This document shows positions 43,068-55,900 of a DNA stretch of 64,000 bases, piece after piece. Made by a program: the position numbers and the translations under genes. The stretch is from Pterobdella sp. o SKG-2022 (taxonomy: Eukaryota; Annelida; Clitellata; Hirudinida; Piscicolidae). Below the pieces are notes generated by a model that saw nothing but the letters and a program-made list of their open reading frames with translations, was not told where the DNA came from and made no database searches. The first letter of the stretch is position 1; each line of letters begins with the position of its first letter. The DNA is taken from assembly GCA_964035795.1 (NCBI GenBank), contig OZ038320.1, positions 30,893,125-30,957,124 of the forward strand. Direction: 5' to 3'.

Positions 43068-46000
43068 ATGGAAGACAAAGCTGGGTGAGTTTTTGATAAT
43101 TTACATTGAAAAATGAATTACCGTCATTTTTATAAATTAAGAAAAGCTCAATAGTATTTGATTCACTTTAGCACAATAAATAGAACATTAGTGATTCAAC
43201 TCGTATTATTTTTTAGAAATTTTAAATAAATGATGTTCCGAAAAAAAATCTTCAACTTATTTTTTCATTTATTACATTTCTCAATCGTAAATTAAAAATC
43301 TTTTCCTAGGTATGACGAGTTTCAGAAGGTCTGTGATAAAAACATGAAAAGACTGCATGAAATATGGATGGAGTTTGGTCTTGATCAGGATGCTATTAAC
43401 AATAATAAACGAGTATGTTCTGTTATAACAATAATAATCAATTGCTTTGTTGTATTTTTATATTTAAAATGATAAAGCTTATAGAATTTTAGATAAAAAT
43501 AAATTTCCTCAAAGATATAAATATATAAAGAGTATCAAAAGTAACAATATATTTTGATAATGATAATACATTTCAATAAAAGTATTGATTTATTTAAATA
43601 ATAACAATGATAGACTCCAATACTAATAAATGTCAATAATAACACCAAACCTCAATGATAGCAATAATATTATTATTCCAATTAAAAAAAACTTTTTGAT
43701 TTGTTTTTTTTATATTATCATTAGTTACCTGATGATGATATAAAATATATTGAAAAGCCTTGTCTCAATAAAAATTTAACTACTATCGTGTTTTCAAATT
43801 TTGCAAGTTTCTTATTCACTATAACATCACAGGCCTTCTACAAACACCTCTCAAACCTCAGCAACCAAATGACTCAAGATGTGTGTTATTGAACCAGTCA
43901 TTTATTTATATTAGTGTTGATATCATATCCATTCCTTTTAATGTGTTCCAAACCTTTTAAACTTTCTTACTTCATTCTCAAAATCATCAAAAATATTAAT
44001 ATCATCATCATCATTAATTGATAAATGAATTTTTATTAAATAATGACATATTCTTGTAATAAAAACAATTGATTGGCAATTTAAAGTTTGGCTTATAAAA
44101 AGCTTTTTGTTTTAATAATATATGGTTAATAATAATAATGTATACCCATACTACTTCAAATATTATTATTATTATGACAGCAAGAGCAGCAATGGAAGGA
44201 GGTGACTGAGGAAGTAGAGAAGATGAAGAAAAAGTTAGATGCCTTGTGTGTTGAGTTGGACATCCCCAAGTACCAGGTTTTTTATTTCTATTATTTTAAT
44301 TGTTTTAGTTATTGTTATTATTAAAAGTTTAGTAAAACATCAAAATTGAGGTTTTTCTGCACATTTATTAAAAAGCAAGCTATAATTTAGGACATTGACT
44401 TTACCATAAAACAGCAATAAATGACTATAGAATAAAACAAAACCCAACCTACAGCCTGACATCCATCACAAACTATTAGCAACCAAAGAAGACTTGACAG
44501 AAAAAAGCAAATACTTACAAGAGATAAAAAAAAAGAAAATTAAACAGCTGGAGGAATTACTAAAAGAGGATGAGTATCTGTGTGAGCAATTATCCCTCTC
44601 TCCATTCTATACCCCTAAGAACATCACTCCCACAACCAGCATCCTCTCCGACCTCCAAAAGCACATTGAAGGTCTCAAAACTGAGAAGGTGGGTGTGTTT
44701 TATGCCATTATTCTAATATCATTTTGAACAATATTATTTGATATTTATTTTCAATTATTACTTTAAATTGTCTTAATGATATCACTTATTACATTTCACC
44801 ACATGAAAATCAGACCCAAAAATTAAAAATGAGGATTAATCATTATTAATGTTTATTATATCTTCATCATTTTATTATAGTCTGCATCTTTCCCTTTTCC
44901 AAGGGGTCACTGACTTCTTTCCATGACCTAATCCTCTCCCTTCATTTCACTCTGTCATAGCCATCTTCAAGAACTAATCCAAGACCACGACAAAGGTTTT
45001 CCATCATCCTTTTCCAGGTTAACCTTGGCCTTCCCCTTCCTCTACTACCTTCAACTTCAAACCTTCATGTTTGACACAGTCGTCATCCTCTTTCCTTACT
45101 ACATGACCCAGCCATCTCAAACTCCCTTGCCTCACCACTTCAACGATTGTACTTTTCTCATATTTATATCAATGATGCATATCACTAAAAACCTACAGGA
45201 AAAGAGGGATAGCATATTTGCACATAGCAAAGCTCGAATCCTGGACATCATCAACAGACTCGAGGTCTCACCACACACCCAGTTCGAGTGTGAGGTCATC
45301 TCTGAGTCTAATGAGTCATTTATTCCTTCCAACCTCAATATGCAACTACTCAGTAGCTTTCTAGAGAGGGTTGGGCTGTTGTAGATAGTTGTTTGTGAGG
45401 GTTATTGTTAACAAATATGTATATTTATGTGGTGTTGAACTACCAGATCATTTTCTAAAAAAATTTTCAAACCTTAATGAATATCTATATAAACTGGTTT
45501 TTACTTCTATGATTGAAATAGTTATTTTTTCATGCTAAATCCATATCTAAACATATTTTGTTTCTATGGTCAATTTTTTTTTTTGCCAAGAGGCCATTAA
45601 TATTCTCTACTACAATAATTCCAAAACAGAAGCTTATAATAGAATAATATATTTCAAAGATGGAGAAACGTCTGGCTGAGAACAAAGCACAATCCAGGAA
45701 GTTACTAAAAACATTGGAAGAGTTGTGGCATGAACTCAAAGTGCCTTCATGCCACACTAAGTCATTTCTTTCTCAGTATGGGGGTGTCAGACAAGATTCC
45801 ATTGTGGCTGTGAGTTAGTGGTCTACTTTGGTTGGGGGAAGGATTGATTGAAGACTGAGTTGGATAATTTATGGATTGGTAGATATTATTATGACTATGA
45901 TAATTTGAATCTATTAAGAATGGTAATAATAATATAAATAAGAATTATGACACTGACAATAATAAGAATGTTGATAACGATCGTAATAGCAATGACGGTG

Positions 46001-49000
46001 GTAATAAAAATGAGAACAACACAGATGCAAGAGGAGGTGAACAGGTGCAGAACATTGAGTCTGGAGAACATGCAGAGATTGTGTGAGTCGTTGAGGCAGC
46101 AGATCAGGGATATCTGTGCCAAGTGCTATATGCTGCCACCAGAGGAGAGTGTGTTTGTCTCAGGTTAGTTGGGGTTGGTCTGAAATGATGGAAGAGGAAA
46201 ATTCAGATTTAAATTTCTATTTTCTCATTTTCAAAAATTTTGAACGGACAAATCAAAAACACACACACCACTCAGATGCAGAAAACTCTGAAAATTTGGA
46301 AGAGTTAAAGGAGGAGTTGGGTAGGATGCGGGAGTTCTTTAAGAAGAGGAGAGTGTTGATTGACATGGTTAAGCATTATGATGATGTGTGGAAGGCTCTG
46401 CTGGAGTTTGAGGTGAGTGGGATGTGTTAGTTTAGGGGGAGGTGGTGTGTTTTCCTAGTTGAGGTTGAATGATCAAATCTTGCTTGTACCATTATAGCCG
46501 TATTTTAAAGTTATTTTCCAACATTCATTATTAATGCTGGTTTTAGTCATGAGAGTGCCTCAGTTGCTTGCCTTGCCTTTTACTTTTATTTTATTATATT
46601 TATTGTGTGTTATGTGTTGGTTTGAGTGGATATAAAAGTGAATCTTTAATGGGTGTATGGGGAGGAACCTTTTTCTTCAAAACTAAAAATGTCCATTTGC
46701 ATGAAGGAAGAGGCCAAGCGGCCTGAGAGGCTCTTTCAGAAGTCTTGGTCAACCTTGAAGGAGGAGAAGGAGAGGAACAAGTTGTCTAAGGAATTGCATA
46801 AGGTTTGAAGAGTGTGCCAATGTGCTTGTATACAGTTTATTTATATTTTCAATAATTTTTTGTTTATTTCTTTAAAATTAAGATTTTATAGATATTAATT
46901 TAATTAAAAACAAAAATTTTTAGTAAGTACAACCTTATTATGATTCATTAGTATATTATATTTTTTATTTTATTCTTTAATTTAATGATAATGTGTTGTA
47001 TTGACTTTTTATTCAAAAAAAACAGGTAAATTATAATTAACTAAAGAACACTTGCTTTTCTTGGTTCAGGCATTATCATTATTTTAATACACCCTCAGCT
47101 GGCAAGTGAGGTTGAGGAGAAGATTGAGGGATGGGAAAAGGAAAAAGGTGTTACACCTGCATCATATTTATTCTTATATCATATTATATTATCATATTTT
47201 TATTGTATTCATTATCATTATAATTGTATTTATCTGTCATGTTTATCTTACTTATCTTCTTCATCATTATTCTCATCATCATCTTATTTGATTGGCTGTT
47301 TGAACGCAGGAGAGGAGTTTACGGTGATGGGGAGGAGCTTCAAGGAGTGGGTGCAGGACAAGTGGGATGACATCAGAGACCAGAAGGAGAATGAGAAGAA
47401 ACTGAGGGTCTGTTTATGCTTATTTATTGTTTCTATTGATTTTTTCAAGTGGAATAGAAAATTGTTGAATAATCATGTTTAGTAATTCAAGTTTTTTCAT
47501 TATTTTTACTCAATTATACACATTTAATATTTATCAGTAGTATTGAAGATTTTCAATATGAAGTTATATTAAAATTTTTGCTCAGTATATATTCATGCAT
47601 AATCTTTTTTATAAGCAATCATAATCAAAAACAACAATAATTTCGTACTCATCTTCAAGAATTCTTTAACCATCACACAGCAAGAAGCAAAGAAGAAGCA
47701 AATAAGAGAGGAGATGCTACATGGAACCAAGCCCACAACTACCCCCAACAAACGCCTGCTGGCCCAGAACTCTACGTCTGCATCTAAGAGCCGAGTTAGT
47801 TATAAAGTTTATTTAAATGTTGTGGAGAATTATTGTTTTATGTCATAATACATCATGCTGTGTTCGGGATGTTGAGGTAGTTCTTTGTACAAGCAGAATG
47901 TGGTGGTTTGGACATGTAGAGCGTAGCGTGGGTTGGATCTCTTAGGTGCGAAAGTTGGATTTGGATACTTGCAAAAAGCCTGGTAGACCCAGAGCTCATA
48001 TTGAATGATAAAAGAAAGCTAGACATGGTTTGTGCAGGTCCACTCGATCACTTTGAATGCAAAGGTATTGGTGGTTTGAAAACTTAGAGATAGAATTTCC
48101 AAAAAGCCCAACCAAAAAACGGACTATAAAAAGAATTTGATTGATTGATGTTGTGTTAGAAAGTATTTAGTAGTAAAACAAACAGAGAATTTAATGTAAA
48201 TAGTGAGCGAAACAAACAAAAAGTAGTTATTAATTTTAATTTGATTTTCAAGCGAACTTACCAAAAATTTATCATCATCACTTGGTAATGTAAGTTATAC
48301 ATACCAGAAGCTTCAAGATTTAATTTAGTAAATACTTTGTGCTTGTTTCCCTCACTCCTTGATTCAGGTTATTCACGTCATCATAATGTAAATACATACA
48401 TATATTATGTTTTAATAGAATTCATCTATCTAAAATAAAGAAGCTGTTTATTCTGAAAGTTTGAGAAGGTTTCTAATGAAATAACAAACAGATGAATAAA
48501 TACGTTATTATAACAATACCATGTTTGAAATATTCTTCATCATTATCGTCGTTTAACCGCCATACAGAGGGTGTTGCAACCGACATTCACAAATAGTCCA
48601 ACAAAGAGTCCATGTGTCAAACAACCAGTGGACATCAACCTCCAGCCAGTGCCCACTACAACCCCTTTCCTGCTATCAGACACCATTGTAGCTTCCCATG
48701 AAGTGCAGGGTCAGCAACTTGAGGAGACTATCGCTGTGTCCGAGCCTTATGAGGAGTTCCAGGTGAATTTATATGGTTTTATTTTTGAGTTTATATCTTT
48801 GTGGTTTGAGGTAGGGGTCTTTCAAGCATTATGTTGTGTGATATACTGAAGCCCCAATCTTCATTATAATTTTATTATTTGTACGCATTTCAATCCTTCC
48901 TTTGATCCAATCTCATCAAAGCGATATCTTCAATATCCACAACCACTGGGAATGTAATATTCATAATAGCAATACTACAGTTAAGTATCTTCAAACCACC

Positions 49001-49080
49001 AGTACCTCTTGAACGAGCAGCAACGACACAAGACGCGTAGTAGCATCATGCCACATCAGGACAGCACCTGTCAAGATTGA
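43068..49080 (+). CDS. PRC1: Protein regulator of cytokinesis 1 (PRC1/MAP65/Ase1)
   Basis: Antiparallel microtubule bundler of the spindle midzone and central spindle. Fifteen exons: 43068-43084, 43310-43412, 43833-43880, 44181-44276, 44455-44688, 45199-45369, 45660-45809, 46025-46163, 46276-46412, 46707-46802, 47099-47147, 47310-47407, 47681-47794, 48568-48762, 49003-49080; 574 aa against 620 in human. Order of landmarks: LHEIWMEFGLDQDA, LDALCVELDIP, KKKIKQLEELLKEDEYLCEQ, LSLENMQRLCESLRQQIRDI (spectrin-like microtubule-binding region), YDDVWKALLEFE, TLKEEKERNKLSKEL, FTVMGRSFKEWVQDKWDDIR and the basic TPNKRLLAQNS tail. Every phase joins. The C-terminus is Ser/Thr/Pro-rich, where CDK sites occur in relatives. 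Retroelement pieces sit in introns 5 and 13. Confidence 0.97.
43728..43795. mobile_element. Foldback family A, half copy
   Basis: TGATGATGATATAAAATATA followed by TTGAAAAGCCTTGTCTCAAT and ATCGTGTTTT matches one arm and the core of the family A elements. It lies in PRC1 intron 2. The other arm is not recognisable. Confidence 0.5.
44878..45158 (-). mobile_element. LINE 3' fragment in PRC1 intron 5
   Basis: The reverse complement is nearly the same sequence as 2780-3075: the bases for a VRQGSLRWLGHVVRKEDDD-like stretch, TWKRMMENLCRGLGLVLEDG, and the YDRV...KEVSD end with the bases AAAATGATGA after it. It ends about 40 bp before the acceptor of exon 45199-45369. The same family therefore inserted antisense to two different host genes in this window. 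Confidence 0.88.
47880..48125 (+). mobile_element. Decayed LINE C-terminal remnant in PRC1 intron 13
   Basis: Plus-strand frames read RMWWFGHVERSVGW, RKLDLDTCKKPGRPRAH and KKARHGLCRS, again the W-x-GHV-x-R ... GRPR ... W pattern of non-LTR C-termini. Several stops. It lies between exons 47681-47794 and 48568-48762. Confidence 0.6.
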
Positions 49081-49429
49081 CTAATCTTTTTAACAATCAT
49101 TTTGAGTCTTTGTATTTTGTATCATCTACACCCGCCTTTAACTTCATTGTGTTGGTCATCTTGATATATTTTTTATGGTAATGGAGAACGTGTTGAATTT
49201 ATATTTTGTATGTTTTTGTGTTACACGATCATTGGAGTTTTTAATATATAAATACTTGAACTTTTATTTTAAAACCCCTTTAAATTGTCAGGTTAATAGG
49301 CAAACATTTTCAACGATATTGTATATAGATCATCATTATTTTAGCAACTAGCAGTTTTGCAAATATACAAAAGGAGCATTTTGAATGTCGAAACCAGCAA
49401 AATAACGCTGCAAGCTCAATATGACGTCA
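49081..49429. other. Convergent 3' ends of PRC1 and PDCD4
   Basis: 349 nt separate the two stop codons. A minus-strand AATAAA for PDCD4 (plus TTTATT, 49263-49268) lies within about 25 nt of a plus-strand AATATATAAA-like string (about 49241-49250), the only candidate signal for PRC1 before the PDCD4 stop. The two 3' UTRs therefore probably meet or overlap. Confidence 0.55.
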
Positions 49430-52400
49430 TCAGACCTTGATCCTGCCGCCATCGCCCTCCGATGCGAACCTCTTCCTGCCTCTGTGCCAGCATACATTAT
49501 GTTAATTATATCGGAATATGTATGGTATTTGAACGTAGGCTTTAAGATTTATAAAATATAAACAAGCTCATCCGTAAGTTCAACAATATGCACCATATAG
49601 AGATTTTGAAATATGATATAACATGGATATAAAATAATTTTGCATGCCAATATGAGACGATGCAACCATAACAATCGACCCAACCTCTGTGAGATCTCCT
49701 CATACAGAGCTGTGGACAGCACTTTCTGCTTGTTGAACTTGAGTGCAATGTCCTCAAAGAGGTTGTGAGCATTGGGCACGTCTAGACTGATGTCACCCAA
49801 GTCTACCATGATCCTCCTTATGCCCTGGGTCGTTGTTGTGTTAGTGCTGGGTGGCTCAGCACATCATTGAAATAGTAAGACTTTCAATTATAACAATAAC
49901 AGAATTTCTGATTTTTACTAAATTAATTGTAATCTGATACACATAGTTTAAAGTTAGTGAGACACCATAAGGTAACCTTTTCGAACTGGTCAAGAGTGAT
50001 GGCGACAGTCTCATTAGTGAAGAACTTCACCAAACTCACCATGGAATCAATCACCACTTCTGTCGATGCTTCTATTGCTATGTCTATCGCCTTCATCAGT
50101 ATGGTTGTCATAATAGGGATGAGAAACAAGAATAGTAGTAAAAATAACATGATAAGTAAAGATGGTAATAATTAAGATAAAAGTAAAAGCAATAATGATA
50201 ATAGAAACAATAACGCTGATGATGATAATAACGATCAAGACTAACTATCAACTATCGTATAACTATCAACTATTCTCTTTATTTCACATTATTACGTTAT
50301 ACTAATTGGGCTTATAGAAAACTTTAGTATGATCACGTGAATAAACACTACTATAAAAAATGCGGTATTAGTATTATAATAATGAAAAATATGATCATAA
50401 CTATGATTAATTATGGATTAATAGCTATATTGGAAGCTATCTTGAGTGCATTTATTAGTTCAAAATTTACGTGCATTTATGAGATTTCAATACATCAAAA
50501 TCGCTTAGGTTATATTATTATTATAAAGCGAATCATTGAAAATCAAAACTATTTTGACTGTAATTATATTGAAAAATTATGTGAATCGACGTAAAATGAT
50601 TCGAAAATTATTTCTTTCTAAAAATTTTAAAATTTTTCGTATTAATAAGAAGAAAAAAGCAGCATATAATATTGTTGTTGAAGTCTTCTTTTGATTTTTA
50701 AACTGCGTGCAATCAATACAATGAGGTATATAAGCCAAAAATAAATAATTATGCAAACGATTTTTTCTATATATTACTCATAAATCCATATAATAACAAA
50801 TATAATACAATAACGAATAACTCAAACGGAATTATTCAAATCAAATGCTTTCAGTAATGTAATAACTCAACAAAAACTGTACAAAAAATAATAAAAAATA
50901 TAATAGCAACACCTAATATAACGATAATAATAAACATAATAACCATGGTATAAAAATGAACCGAATAATGCAATTCACAAGCAAAAAATCTTGATGGTCA
51001 AGGGTGTTTGTGAAAATCTCCTCCATAGAGAAATCTCGTTGTTTTATATGCATTTTCATTTTGCTGCACTCATCCACGTTTGCGCAGGTGTAAAGGGTAT
51101 GGGTCATATAACTATCATAAACGATACAAAACGACAAAAGTTGTCATGCATGCTCGATAATAACAATAATAACACATACATATATTATTATTCATAATCT
51201 TATAACTCTAATGAAACAACAACCGCCAACACATACTCCCCTTATATTACTTACAAAAATAAACAACACTACAAAAGCAATCCTACTATATCATTACACC
51301 CAATGATATGAAGCTATACCTAATGCTATAAGACTACACTAACGACCACTATTACACCTACCTTAGACTATAATGATATAAAACGCACAATATCAAACGC
51401 CCACACACCCACCTGGTACACAAGTTCATGGTGGAAGTGGGGCACTTCAAGTTCAGACAGGCACTTCAATGCCTCTTGCTTGTCTCCCGAGTCCAAGAAC
51501 TCCTTCAATAGCGCCACCATCTGTGAGGTAAGGTGGTGAGGTTCATGGTGTTAAGTGGGTAAGTGAAGTTATTGATGAATGACGAAACAAAATGAAATAT
51601 GGTAGTTATGAATAATTGGTAAGATATTCATTTCGGTTTTTTGTGTATTATTAGATATCAGGTATTTAATAGTATATTTAACACATTGTGTTGTCATGAT
51701 TTAAGCGAAAAAGATTTGACAGCTTAACAATAGCACTTTGGAACTTTTCAAATCTCCATATATCACAACTTTCCCGTGGAGTAACCTAATAACTGACAAT
51801 ACTTTTCATCATCATCCTAGCTAATCAAGTATTTGATTATGGCGGTTAAACTTATGAAAATCTTCGAAGTTATTTGCCTTCAATAAATTGCACTCTTTGA
51901 TTCCTTAAACAATAAGGTACTTAATCAGTACCGTCATCACGTCATGGTGGTATGAGGTGCAAATGTTATATTAAAATCATTATTAAACAAATGTCCCCAA
52001 ACTACGATCAAAACAACTACAAATAATCATCCAATATAAATTCAAATTACACAAGCGATGACTAAGTAAATTATCAAGAAGCCAATAGTAATCAGCGCCA
52101 TCAAGCTAACCTGGCTACATGGTCGATGCTCTTAAAAATATTAATATCAAACGGTGGCCATAAAAATGAAATAGGCCTCAATTTACAAGCTTAGTATTGA
52201 TTACATCATTATCATCATCATCATCATCATCATATTAAACCCCATCAGCATCGTCATCATCATCATCGTAAACCCCATCAGCGTCGTCATCATCATCATC
52301 ATCTTTCATCAAAAAACCCCCGTCACTATTAATTCCCATATGATTTCAACACAAATATTCGACCTAATACATGTGCAAACAATAAAAGCCTACAAGCAAT

Positions 52401-52967
52401 ATTTGAGCAACTTTGTCTGTACGTAAACAAGCACAACGAACCATTTGACAATGCAATACAAAACCACCCAGTTATTGTTTGCAACCACAAATGAGTTTCT
52501 ATTTCAGACACAAGGCCATTTGAATTATAAATCTACAATAACCAGCCTTTATTGTGTGCATATCAAACGAAATATTTCGATTCTTTTGCAAGTTGTTTTT
52601 GATACACAAGAAATATTTAATATGGACATGACCGAACGAACAACCATCACATGAGACCTTATCAAGTGGTGCAACATTTCTTAAAGTTGCACCCACACGC
52701 GCTATAGATGGAGTCAGAAATTTAAAAGCATGTTGAAGCAGGATAGATGATAAGATTCTATCGCAACTCTCCACACACCTGTACACTATCAACTTCAAGC
52801 ATTCTTCTACTTTTACACTACTTACAAACTAACACTGATACTTAACTTTTTCGCTAAGGCTGCTTTCTGTACCATAACTAGCTAAGCATAACTAAGAAAA
52901 CATACAAGTAATGCCCAGACTTAATAAGCCAATCAATCAAGGTCAATATACCTGACTAGCTACATAT

Positions 52968-52999
<32 letters not shown>

Positions 53000-55900
53000 T
53001 TACCTCTCTACCTACCTATATCTCTCCATCTATCTACCTATCTATCCATTCACCATCAACCTCACTCCTACCTTATTAGTGAGGTACTTGACAGGCCTGT
53101 TACCTCCACCCAACCCCCAGATGTTGTCAAGGTGCGACATTCCTGCATGGAACATTGGTGGGGTTATGAGAGTTGTAAACACTATGTTTGATCCAAATAG
53201 TGGTTGAATATTATTATATATAACTATAATTAAAAGTATCAAGTTTTTATTATCGTTTTTAATCTTATTATTTGCTTTATTATCATTTTCCTTTATCGAT
53301 ATCTTATATATTCTAAGTTAGTTACAAAAACGTTGAATACAACGGAGCTTCGTTACACCAATTAAAACGATGATACCTCACATTGGCAAGCAACCAACAT
53401 TGAACAAATTCGAGAAAATAAAACAACCAAACATGTATCAAACCTTGCTTCATGTTGATCAGTACATGCGCCTTGTCCAGTGCCTCTCTGGTTTGATAAC
53501 GTCATTTATTTATGTATCTGTCTATCTATCTATTTATCCATCTATCTATCTATCTATCTATCTATCTACATACTTAAATCAAACCAAACACTTGACACTG
53601 AAAAACATTCGAATATTTAGACACTTGAAAAACCAACCTAATCATTAAACACATCAAAAAAATTTTAAAAAATATAAACACAAAAATTAATATAAATATC
53701 AAAAAAAGAAAATACAAAATTACAATGACACAAAAATATCCTAATTGCGAACCACAACAACCATACATCACATCCCATACACACACGCATCACATACACA
53801 AACACAAAGGTCAAAGGCCTCACTTGAAGTACTCGTTATCAATCTTGCCAGTGTATGACGAGATGAACTTGGGAGGGAGGCAGTCGTCAGCAATGCACCT
53901 CGCTATAAACTGACCCAGTAACTGTGTGCAAGCATTGGTGGTGGTCTTATCATCAGTATCATTACTAAGGTTTATGCTAAAAATGTACTTATAGAGCTTG
54001 ATGATAATGATAAGAATAATAATCATCAGCAGCATAAAAAGTGAACTTGATAATAATGACGATAATAAAAATGGTTGAACTTAAAAAAACGGAATTAATA
54101 ATAAGGTTTTAAAGACATCGTATGTTCTTTTGTAAACTTGAGTTTTACCAGTAAAACTTCAAATAATGAGGGTTTATAAGAACACGTAGAAAAATTTTCA
54201 TTTAGCTAAAACTTTCAACAAGTAAAACCTTGTCATAATTCTCCACAACTTTGCTAATGAATTATGACAAGATTGTTGAAGGTTTCAGCAAGATGAAAAA
54301 TTTTTTTCTACGTGTTCTTATAAACCCTCATTATTTGAAGCTTACTGGTAAAAAATTAATAATCACAATAATATTAGAAAAAAAATTTCCAATAAAATGC
54401 ATTACTTACCCTATCAATAACGATAACATTATTTTTATTATAATAAAACAATCGGTCTCTCATTATTAACCCCTGAATTTTAAGTTATTTCAACTGAATC
54501 GTTTGAAGTTGTTTACAAAGGCCATTGTGAGAGTTTAACGGTTATTACAAAAAACATTAACAAACAAAAATAACAACGAAAACAAAAAAAATAATATACT
54601 AATGAATTATGACAAAGTTGAATTTGTCGAAAATACTAGTTTTTTTTGAAAAATAAATGTATTCGAAAAATCCCTTATTATATAGATTATTTGAAATACG
54701 TTATATGGGTTTTTGAAGAATTTTTCATTAAGTTTTCAAATTGTCTCCACAAGGTTTTTATTTCAGAAGCAAAAACAACCCTGTATTTATTAACATAATT
54801 TAATTAATAAGCTCCATCTTTGGTGAAGGCTATAAATTTGATTGAAATAACAATAATAAAAATAGAAATAAAAAAAAAAAGAAAAAAGGAAGTACAATAA
54901 AGAAAAGATAATAATGAAAACAATAATATTAGAACTTATGGATAATAGAAATAAATATTATTCAAGCAAATTATACACGATAATGATATTACTTCGTTTA
55001 ATTCTTCAAATAGTGATATTAAAAATAGTATAATAAAAAATATAAAAAAACAAAAAAAAATAATGAAGAAAACGAAAAAATAGCAATAAAAAATATCAAA
55101 AGAAATATAAAAATAATAATAAAACTACAAGAATAAACAAAATTTAAAACATGGAAAGGATAAAAATCATGAATAAACGGTGACAAACAAGGGTTGAGTA
55201 AGATAAGCAGTTGAAGTGCTGTGAAAAGATGTGGAGATTATGACGATGGTATGAAGAATATAATGGTAAAGCATATGAGGGTTATAATAATTATATTAGG
55301 CGAGAGTGGGCACTAAGTTTTGGGTGGGTAATGATGAAAGATCCCAATGAGGATATTAAGTTTGTATGAATACCGCATTACATTACATTTTGGTGAGTAT
55401 TTCTAAGTTAAACAAATAGGTAGATAAATTAGATATTTGATGATGATATAGAATATATCAAAAAGCTATGTCGAAATAAAAAATTCAAATATTTTCGTGT
55501 TCTTATGATTCTCAATTTTAAGGCTAATTATAAGTTCTGAAAAGCTTTGTTTTATAATATAAACAAAAAAAATTAAAACTGCATTTTAATATTGTTAAAT
55601 AAAAGCAGTCTTTGATTACGCAACTGAATAATGATTTAATTATCCCAATATTAATCCTCAGTTAGTCAATCAATTGATCAGTCACCGTTCTAATATCTTA
55701 TTATGCTCGTCTTTCTACAGCAATAAAGTTAGGCATGAAAATGTTTGGTAAGAAAAAAAAAGACATGATTTATTATATTTTTTTATTTATCTTATCTTTT
55801 CAAAATAAATCAACAGAAAATCAATCAAATTTCATTATAATGTTTTTCTCCAATAAATAAGAACTGCTATTTCTAACGTTATAATTGAGCATTCTTGTGT

